Source: a virus
Length of the DNA: 26,082 bases
Strand: one strand, 5' to 3'
IMG/VR virus record: IMGVR_UViG_3300042516_002159
Span: 1-26,082 of that record
In this document: piece after piece, positions 14,778 through 20,898 of the stretch
How the letters are laid out: every line of letters begins with the position of its first letter
How positions within the stretch are numbered: position 1 is the stretch's first letter
Translations under genes and position numbers: made by a program
Notes under the pieces: generated by a model
What the model saw: only the letters and a program-made list of their open reading frames with translations
Told to the model about the DNA's origin: nothing
The model's database searches: none

Positions 14778-15362
14778 TTATCTTTTTATATAAACGCTAT
14801 GGAACCCATCAACTTCACACTCAAAGCCCTTTTCTAATAATAAATTTGTTAATTTTGAATATTCAAAGCTCTCAGGTCTATCCACTTCAAACATAACAAG
14901 TCTAAGTTGATCGAAGAATTCTTGATATTGATGATAAATTGTAGATATACATCCCTCGCAATCAGCAATCAATACATTAAAGGTTAAATTAAAATCTTTC
15001 TGCAATTGCCACAAGTCATGTATCTGAACAGTTCCGTTTTCATCTTCAATGGTATATGAAGAGAAATCCCATGGTTGGAATCTTTGTTTTGTTTTTGATA
15101 TTATTCCTTTAACAATAGTAAAATCGCAATCATTGATTTTTCTGTTGTTTTCAAGAGATTCCCATACACTTTCATCTGGTTCAAGGCAAATAACATTTTT
15201 CCCTTCAACAATTTTATTAACCGTAACTGATGTGCAGCCGTATCTAGCTCCAAGCTCAAGCACCATGTCATCACTTTTGATATATTTTTGTGCCTGTTGC
15301 CATTCTGTTACTTCGTAGTAATTGTGGTCAATAATTCCACCATTAGGATGATAAATAATCAT
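14778..15362 (-). CDS. FkbM-like SAM-dependent methyltransferase
   Basis: A 194-residue class I methyltransferase. The SAM-binding motif I is VLELGARYGCTS (residues 34-45). The acidic end of beta 2 is CLEPD (59-63, E61). The FkbM-type mark is IADCEGC (132-138), followed by VMFEVD (156-161) and the C-terminal strand. FkbM enzymes usually O-methylate sugars or small metabolites. In phages they are often found beside tail fibre genes, where modification of a glycan or of a virion protein has been proposed. It follows the fibre/adhesin cluster, from which it is separated by a 54-nt gap holding a promoter octamer. The substrate cannot be read from sequence. Confidence 0.82.
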   Translation of the reverse strand: MIIYHPNGGIIDHNYYEVTEWQQAQKYIKSDDMVLELGARYGCTSVTVNKIVEGKNVICLEPDESVWESLENNRKINDCDFTIVKGIISKTKQRFQPWDFSSYTIEDENGTVQIHDLWQLQKDFNLTFNVLIADCEGCISTIYHQYQEFFDQLRLVMFEVDRPESFEYSKLTNLLLEKGFECEVDGFHSVYIKR

Positions 15363-15382
15363 TTATAATTTGTTTATTTGAT

Positions 15383-15390
15383 ATAAATAT
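15383..15390 (-). promoter_or_regulatory. ATATTTAT octamer, candidate late promoter of the methyltransferase gene
   Basis: In transcription direction: gtatATATTTATatcaaat, with the ATG 20 nt beyond the octamer. It separates the fibre cluster from the accessory gene block. Confidence 0.45.
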
Positions 15391-15416
15391 ATACAAAAAA
15401 CTAAGAACAACCAAAT

Positions 15417-15584
15417 TTATTTTGAATAATAATCTGGAGCTGCCGTGGATGTGTCTTCTGAACTGAATTTCATTATAATAGGTGCATTATAACTGCTTGT
15501 AATACTAAATAGTAAATACGTTAATGTAGCCAATAATGCCAATTTTAATGTGGTTTTTACTGCGTTTAAATTAATTGTTATCAT
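15417..15584 (-). CDS. Small single-helix membrane or secreted protein (55 residues)
   Basis: An ATG at 15584-15582 overlaps the TAA of the LamG adhesin gene (TAATG), and the frame runs 55 codons to a TAA at 15417-15419. The protein begins MITINLNAVKTT and has one hydrophobic segment, LKLALLATLTYLLFSIT (about residues 13-29), preceded by a lysine. A short polar tail ends in APDYYSK. This is the shape of a signal peptide or a single transmembrane anchor. The TAATG junction is the same as that seen at 7605, supporting real coupled translation. It could be a small envelope protein, a lysis accessory or a spurious hydrophobic frame; no family is recognised. Confidence 0.6.
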   Translation of the reverse strand: MITINLNAVKTTLKLALLATLTYLLFSITSSYNAPIIMKFSSEDTSTAAPDYYSK

Positions 15585-16459
15585 TATAGTCCGAATTTAG
15601 CTTTAGTTGCGTTATAATTTTGTAATACCTCAGCGTCGCTTAATGCTCTATTGTAAATCAGATAGTGACCAAGTGCTGCGTTTAAAAATATTTGTGGATT
15701 TCCATTTCCAGTATATGATGCTCCTATTGCATAAGACCTGTTTGGTTTATTTTGAACTCCTGATTTAGATGTACTGGTGTCTAGTGATCCATTTATATAC
15801 ATTTTTTGGGTTGTTCCATCGAATGTTTGGGTAAGTTGATACCACTGGTTGTAGTTATAAACTTCGTGTAAATCACTGTTTGACGTATTTGCACCAGTAG
15901 TAATTCTTGTACTCATATAGCCAATTGCTAAACCATTTAAATAAAGTTCAACACCTTGGTATTGACTATTTTCCCATCCTGTACTACCTAATGCCATTAC
16001 TTTTGGAGAAAATGTATTATTATTAAACCAAGCAGATGTTGTTGAATAATCTGTTGCTGGTGTTACATTTAATACATGGAAACCTCCTCCTAAAAAGGCA
16101 GCAGCAGGCGCTGTTGTTCCAGTATATTGATAATATCTAATTCCTCCAGATGTTGTAATAACGGGATTAGACCCACCATTAAATGTGGTTGGTGTTCCAT
16201 ATTGTCCAGAGTTAACTTTATTAGTCCATTGAGAGTTAGTTGCCGTTCCTGTATCAGAAGCATCTAAATGCCAAGTTAATCCGGATTGTACTACACCAGA
16301 AGCATCATATCCATAAAATTCACTAATGGCATCTGGGGATGATTTTCCAGCGTTAGCACTAAGTTGTCTTAGGCTATATGATGATGCAAAACCACCATTA
16401 TTTACTTGTTCATTTCTAATATCTGCTATACTTAAAGGTCCACTACTTGGTAAGGCCAT
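15584..16459 (-). CDS. LamG/concanavalin-like tail fibre adhesin
   Basis: A 291-residue protein. The N-terminus, ALPSSGPLSIADIRNEQ followed by SLRQLSANAG and PDAISEFYGY (to about residue 50), is a short module that often opens phage adhesins of aquatic viruses. The rest, about residues 58-291, has the LamG/ConA-like beta-sandwich pattern: GLTWHLDASD at the start, WYQLTQTFDGTTQKMYINGS in the middle, and YNRALSDAEVLQNYNATKAK at the end. Such domains bind carbohydrates, so this is a likely receptor-binding tip or accessory fibre. Its start overlaps the end of the upstream S74 fibre gene by 17 nt in a different frame, so the two are probably made together. Confidence 0.82.
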   Translation of the reverse strand: MALPSSGPLSIADIRNEQVNNGGFASSYSLRQLSANAGKSSPDAISEFYGYDASGVVQSGLTWHLDASDTGTATNSQWTNKVNSGQYGTPTTFNGGSNPVITTSGGIRYYQYTGTTAPAAAFLGGGFHVLNVTPATDYSTTSAWFNNNTFSPKVMALGSTGWENSQYQGVELYLNGLAIGYMSTRITTGANTSNSDLHEVYNYNQWYQLTQTFDGTTQKMYINGSLDTSTSKSGVQNKPNRSYAIGASYTGNGNPQIFLNAALGHYLIYNRALSDAEVLQNYNATKAKFGL

Positions 16460-18584
16460 TGATTATGGATTTAAGTTCTTCAATTTGTGTTTGTTGTTCT
16501 TTGATTGCTTCAACTAATAATGCTGTTACGTTGCCATAAGATACACCGTATTTATCTGCTTCTTCATTATATGTTACTACTTCTGGAACTGTTTCTTTAA
16601 CTTCTTGAGCTATGAAACCTATCTTTTTTGTTTTATCTTCTAAATCAGTTCTGTTATATGAAACACCTCTTAAATTCATCACCTTGCTTAAGGGGTTAGT
16701 TATAGTCAATACATTTTCTTTAAGTCTAAAATCTGAGAAAGCTGTTATATCTCCTACTGCTGTTATAGCTCCACCAAAAGTAGCTAAACCATCACTATTT
16801 ATAGTTAAATTATGTCTAGCTGCTGTGTTGTCATAACACATATAAAATCTACTATCACCAACACCCATTGAGAATTTTCTTGTTGTACCACCATTAGCAC
16901 CTTCTAAATTAATTACAGCATACCCACTACCATACATTGATAGTTGTTTTGTAACTGAATCATTACCCCAAGCAGTATTTAATGGGCTTGTTGTGTTTAT
17001 ACCTACTATACCACCGCTTGTTATAGTAAAAAAGGATGTAGCATTTCTTCCTATTGAAAATTTATCAGTACCAACACCAGAAGTTCCAGGTCCAATATCC
17101 CAATAATGTGTTGCAGCTGTATCAGAAGCCATTCTTATAGTAGCACCTGTCATACTACCTCCAAAACCGTTTACACCATTCGCAGTATATGAAATATGCA
17201 TGTTCATATGCATAACCCATCTATCTACAGTACTTCCATATAATGTTGGATAAGTACTGTTTCCACCCCATGATGATGCAATTGTTCCTAAGGTTGCAGA
17301 ATAAGAACCACCACTGTTTGCTGTAATAGCTCCTGTGCTAGTTAAAGTACTAAAAGTAGTTTGAGATGTTGTTGCTGAATTACCACTAATATTTGTTTGG
17401 TCACCTGTGTTTGTTCCACTTAAGTTAGTTGCACTTAAAGATCCAGGAAAACTTGTATTACCAGATCCATCTAATAATGTAGCTGTTCTTGTTAATGATG
17501 CAAATTCACCTGTATATTGTCTAACATAGATAGGTTCTGTACCATCATCTGCTGTTGCAATTTCAACAAAACCAGCATTTGAACCACCACCAGCTCTAAT
17601 TCTAAAAAAATCATTAGTACCTATGGTAGCAAAGACTAGGTTGCCCTCAGACCCTGCTGTTATTGTTTGATTAATAGCGGCTGCAGTACCTGTAGATGTT
17701 ATATAACCAGCACCATTCGTTAGCTGGTTGTTATTTGTAATTGTGTTTGCAATAGTAATTCCAGTAGAACCATTGTATGAAGTTCCACTTAATCCAGTTC
17801 CTATAGTTAATGTAGCTAAATTGCTACCTAAAGCAATTCCTGAAATTGTACTATTAGTTAATTTAGCATTAGAAACAGTTGCATCTGTGATTTGAGATCC
17901 ATTAATAGATCCTGTTAATGAATTTGCTGTTATAGATCCTGTAACACTTACAGATCCTGTAAACACGTGTGTGTTAGCACTTATAGACCCAAATCTAGTA
18001 GATCCAGTTACAAAATCAACACTTGATGTTATCGTTTGTACAACTAACGTTTGTGCCGTTATAGTTCCTGTTGCTGTAATAGATCCTGAAGTTAAAAGAG
18101 ATCCAGATAATGTTTGAGTACCTACAAATGTATTTGAACCTGTTGTAGCAAAAGTACCATTTAATGCTGTTTGTGATGCAGTATAACTTAATAAAGATGC
18201 TGTTGCAGCATTTAATGATGTAATAGAGCTATTTAAACTAGATGTTGCTGTGTTTAAAGATGCAGTTGCATTGTTTAACGATCCTATAGATGAGCTAAAT
18301 GAGGCAGTTGCCGTATTTAAAGATGCAGTTGCTGCATTTAAAGATGTAACAGAGGCATTTAAAGAAGATGAAGCTGTAAATAGAGTATTAATATTTGTTG
18401 TATTGCTACTAGTGTAGTTATACAAAGAAGCAGTTGATGCATTTAAAGATGCAGTTGCTGAGTTTAAACTATTAATGCTTGAAGCTACAGATCCAGACCA
18501 TATGCTAGATGATTGTAGGGTGTTTGTTACATCTACTCCATTTAATATAAATGAGCCTGTTACGTTGGCGCCTATTATTTTCAT
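16443..18584 (-). CDS. Long tail fibre with C-terminal S74 intramolecular chaperone
   Basis: A 713-residue fibre. The N-terminal part (about residues 37-131) is built of seven-residue SLNxATA units. The shared fibre hinge follows at about residues 174-210, then repetitive S/T/G/N-rich shaft. The last roughly 99 residues form a peptidase S74 (endosialidase-type) chaperone: FSDFRLKENV with the Ser617-Lys622 pair, then KKIGFIAQEVKETVPEVV and ALLVEAIKEQQTQIEEL. S74 domains trimerise the fibre and then cut themselves off. The gene is the last long fibre in the cluster and overlaps the LamG adhesin gene. A promoter octamer lies in its short leader, unlike the two fibre genes just upstream of it. 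Confidence 0.9.
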   Translation of the reverse strand: MKIIGANVTGSFILNGVDVTNTLQSSSIWSGSVASSINSLNSATASLNASTASLYNYTSSNTTNINTLFTASSSLNASVTSLNAATASLNTATASFSSSIGSLNNATASLNTATSSLNSSITSLNAATASLLSYTASQTALNGTFATTGSNTFVGTQTLSGSLLTSGSITATGTITAQTLVVQTITSSVDFVTGSTRFGSISANTHVFTGSVSVTGSITANSLTGSINGSQITDATVSNAKLTNSTISGIALGSNLATLTIGTGLSGTSYNGSTGITIANTITNNNQLTNGAGYITSTGTAAAINQTITAGSEGNLVFATIGTNDFFRIRAGGGSNAGFVEIATADDGTEPIYVRQYTGEFASLTRTATLLDGSGNTSFPGSLSATNLSGTNTGDQTNISGNSATTSQTTFSTLTSTGAITANSGGSYSATLGTIASSWGGNSTYPTLYGSTVDRWVMHMNMHISYTANGVNGFGGSMTGATIRMASDTAATHYWDIGPGTSGVGTDKFSIGRNATSFFTITSGGIVGINTTSPLNTAWGNDSVTKQLSMYGSGYAVINLEGANGGTTRKFSMGVGDSRFYMCYDNTAARHNLTINSDGLATFGGAITAVGDITAFSDFRLKENVLTITNPLSKVMNLRGVSYNRTDLEDKTKKIGFIAQEVKETVPEVVTYNEEADKYGVSYGNVTALLVEAIKEQQTQIEELKSIINGLTK
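17955..18065 (-). repeat. Shared fibre hinge module, copy 1
   Basis: Encodes about 37 residues (core TITAQTLVVQTITSS, then VDFVTGSTRFGS, NTHVFTG) present in all four long fibres. Nucleotides differ mainly at third positions between copies. Confidence 0.85.
18192..18476 (-). repeat. Heptad-like SLNxATA repeats in fibre coding sequence
   Basis: About residues 37-131 of the S74 fibre repeat a seven-residue unit (SLNSATA, SLNAATA, SLNTATA, SLNNATA and variants), interrupted near residues 54-73 by an Asn/Thr-rich stretch. The period of seven suggests a trimeric helical shaft. At DNA level the units are imperfect 21-mers. Confidence 0.75.
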
Positions 18585-18597
18585 TATTGTATTTTAT

Positions 18598-18605
18598 ATA
18601 AATAT
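18598..18605 (-). promoter_or_regulatory. ATATTTAT octamer, candidate late promoter of the S74 fibre gene
   Basis: In transcription direction: aaaATATTTATataaaatac, with the ATG 13 nt beyond the octamer. It is the only octamer inside the fibre cluster between long fibre genes. Confidence 0.45.
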
Positions 18606-18612
18606 TTTTATT

Positions 18613-20574
18613 TTACCCTACTAAATATCCTGTAAAGTAACAATAGTTTTGGTTTCCATGGATTGTTAAATTAAATCGATTGTATACTTCTACATACTGT
18701 CCTGCTGTTAAATTTAAAAGAACAGTTGCATTATCAACATAATATCCTCCATTACCTGTAGTACCAGCAACATATTCTGCTCTATTAAATGAATATGCTG
18801 CTGTAGAACCATTTACTCTTATCTCAAAAGCATCATCCATTTGTTGTCCATCAGGTACACTTTCCCAAATAATACATGCTGTAAAATTATATATTCCTGT
18901 TACAGGTGCTGTAAATCTTCCAGTTGATGCACTATAATGCCCTCCAACATTAAATCCAAACCCACTAGTAGAATTGAATGCGATGATAGTACCAGCTCCC
19001 GGAGTGTATGATGTACTTCTTCCTGCTCTAAATGCTGGTTGATATTGTTTTGTAACTGTACCTGAAGATGAGATACGCATGCTTTCAATAACAGTTCCTG
19101 CAGTAGCTGTATAAAATCTTAATTCAATATTATTTCCAGAAGCAGGAGTATTTCTATAAGCTGCTATTTCTGCTGTAGGTATACTATTACCGCTATACCA
19201 AGTAATTGAACCCATATTATGAGCAACATTAATGTCTCCTCCTGTTCCTGAGTTATTAATGTTTATTATTCTGTTAGTAGTAGTACCCCATGTTGTTTGT
19301 TTTGAAAAATGAAGCATTGAAGAAGGGGATGTTTCATTTACACCAATATTACCTGCACTACTTATACGCATTCTTTCAGTATCTGATGTTCCAAATCTGA
19401 CATCTAATCCATTTAACATTATTGGTTGGTAACTTCCAACTAATGCAGAGTCAGTACCATGGATTGTAGACATGTTGGGACTATTAGTTCCACCATTATC
19501 AAAACGAATACCATAAGTAGCTCCAGAAATACCTGCTGTTTGGCCTTCAGAATTACTTTTTACTTGAAGCATTCTACTTGGATTATTAATACCAATACCA
19601 ACACTTCCTGAATTAGTAATAGTTATTCTTGGAGTATCGTTAGTAACAATTCTTAAATCAGTATTTGTTTGTGTTCCAATGGATATTGTAGAGGCTCCAT
19701 TAGCCACAGCAAATATACCTCTTAAAGTATTTGCACCATTTGTAACATATAATGTTGTATAACCAACACCACCATCACTTAAATGTATTGTTCTTTCTGT
19801 TGCACTTCCTAATGGAGAGGTTGTACTTATACCAACATTACCACTACCATCTATTCTTAATCTTTCAACTATATCAAATGGAGATGCAGATTGTCTAGCT
19901 TCAATAGCAAAATAAGGATTTGATCCTGATATTACTCCTGAAACTAAATTAACTCTTGAACTGATACTAGCTGCTTGAGTTATTCTTATTCTTGTTTGTT
20001 GAGAAGTTCCAGCTACTTCAGGGCTAAATACTTCAAATACTTCATTAGGACTTGTAGTTCCTATACCAACTCTTCCACTTGAACTAACAAACAATCCTCC
20101 AGGATTCATAGTAACAGAACCACTAAATACATGTGTGTTGTCTAACAACGATCCAAATCTAGTACTACCAGTCACGAAATCTACAGACGAAGTAATAGTT
20201 TGTACTACTAACGTTTGTGCAGTTAATGTTCCAGCAACAGTAAATGCATTTGCAAAAGACGCTGTTTGAGCAGCAACGGCATTTGATGCAGATTGAGCAT
20301 TTGCTACAAATGAAGCTGTTTGTGCTGTAAGCACATAAGATGCACTTTGTGCATTTTGAACAAATGATGCTGTTTGAGCAGCTAAAGCATTAGATGCACT
20401 TACTGCATACGATGCAGATAGGGCATTAGAACCACTAATCACACCAGTGGTTGTGATAGCACCTGATGAACTAATGTATAGTAAAGTGGTTGAACCACTT
20501 ACTAGTGAGATATTACCTGCGGTATCGTATTGTACTATATTGGTTAAGCCTGATGCTGATTGATTTTTACCCAT
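18613..20574 (-). CDS. Long tail fibre with C1q-like tip
   Basis: A 653-residue fibre. Residues 1-70 closely match the N-terminus of the 785-residue fibre (SGSTTLL, ISSSGAI, ISGSNALSASYAVSASN). Residues 53-106 are ASxxxNAQSxSYVL-type repeats. The shared hinge lies at 116-152. The shaft contains repeated SSGRVGIGTTSP-like turns (VGIGTTSP, VGISTTSP, VGIGINNP) typical of beta-helical phage fibres. The last roughly 140 residues look like a C1q/TNF-like jelly-roll: PAFRAGRSTSYTP, then NVGGHYSASTGRFTAPVTGI, GIYNFTACIIW and a final YFTGYLVG. C1q folds are trimeric binding heads. There is no S74 chaperone. The tail-fibre-assembly-like gene lies 12 nt upstream. Confidence 0.87.
   Translation of the reverse strand: MGKNQSASGLTNIVQYDTAGNISLVSGSTTLLYISSSGAITTTGVISGSNALSASYAVSASNALAAQTASFVQNAQSASYVLTAQTASFVANAQSASNAVAAQTASFANAFTVAGTLTAQTLVVQTITSSVDFVTGSTRFGSLLDNTHVFSGSVTMNPGGLFVSSSGRVGIGTTSPNEVFEVFSPEVAGTSQQTRIRITQAASISSRVNLVSGVISGSNPYFAIEARQSASPFDIVERLRIDGSGNVGISTTSPLGSATERTIHLSDGGVGYTTLYVTNGANTLRGIFAVANGASTISIGTQTNTDLRIVTNDTPRITITNSGSVGIGINNPSRMLQVKSNSEGQTAGISGATYGIRFDNGGTNSPNMSTIHGTDSALVGSYQPIMLNGLDVRFGTSDTERMRISSAGNIGVNETSPSSMLHFSKQTTWGTTTNRIININNSGTGGDINVAHNMGSITWYSGNSIPTAEIAAYRNTPASGNNIELRFYTATAGTVIESMRISSSGTVTKQYQPAFRAGRSTSYTPGAGTIIAFNSTSGFGFNVGGHYSASTGRFTAPVTGIYNFTACIIWESVPDGQQMDDAFEIRVNGSTAAYSFNRAEYVAGTTGNGGYYVDNATVLLNLTAGQYVEVYNRFNLTIHGNQNYCYFTGYLVG
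20119..20229 (-). repeat. Shared fibre hinge module, copy 2
   Basis: Encodes GTLTAQTLVVQTITSS, VDFVTGSTRFGS and NTHVFSG, residues 116-152 of the C1q-tipped fibre. Nearly the same protein as the other copies. Confidence 0.85.
20257..20418 (-). repeat. Nonapeptide NAQSASYVL-type repeats in fibre coding sequence
   Basis: Residues 53-106 of the C1q-tipped fibre consist of nine-residue units of the type A-S-F/Y-V-x-N/T-A-Q-S/T, giving imperfect 27-bp tandem repeats. Confidence 0.75.
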
Positions 20575-20586
20575 TTATTATTGCTT

Positions 20587-20886
20587 TTAATTGCTAGCGT
20601 CAATTCTAGCTTGTGCTCTTTTTAATAATACTTCTTCTGGAATTGGTGTTCCTGTTTCTGATTGGCGTGTTATATACCAATCTGTCTCTGCTAAATATTG
20701 TTTAGCATTTAATCTTTTTTGAATTGCTTCATACTGTTGAATTTCTTCTTCAGTTGGTGGGGTAAATAAAGGATTTACAGTATGTACTTCTTCACTTACC
20801 TCTGTACCATCTAAAATTTTTTCAAATTTTGGATTGATGTAATGTGTAATTCCATTTTCATCTACTTTTTTTATAAATTCACTCAT
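20587..20886 (-). CDS. Tail fibre assembly-like protein
   Basis: A 99-residue protein. The C-terminal half (AKQYLAETDWYITRQSETGT, then PIPEEVLLKRAQARI) carries the pattern 'yL-eTDWy-iR--E-G--iP--v--kR---R' of phage tail fibre assembly (Tfa-like) and related proteins, which help fold or attach fibres. The N-terminal half is a small polar region with VDENGITHYINPKFE. It sits between two long fibre genes, 12 nt downstream of one and 12 nt upstream of the next, which matches this role. Family-level call only; which fibre it serves is not shown. Confidence 0.7.
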   Translation of the reverse strand: MSEFIKKVDENGITHYINPKFEKILDGTEVSEEVHTVNPLFTPPTEEEIQQYEAIQKRLNAKQYLAETDWYITRQSETGTPIPEEVLLKRAQARIDASN

Positions 20887-20898
20887 ATAATAATTTTA

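Noticed and set aside
304-18605. TATAAATA words on the plus strand read as T4-type late promoters pointing rightward
   Set aside because: No plus-strand genes follow them; they are the reverse complement of the octamer that precedes minus-strand genes. Antisense transcription is not excluded but nothing supports it.
18900-19088. Minus-strand frame of 62 codons within the C1q-tipped fibre gene
   Set aside because: Out-of-frame shadow of the C1q-coding region; no separate start signal or conserved features.
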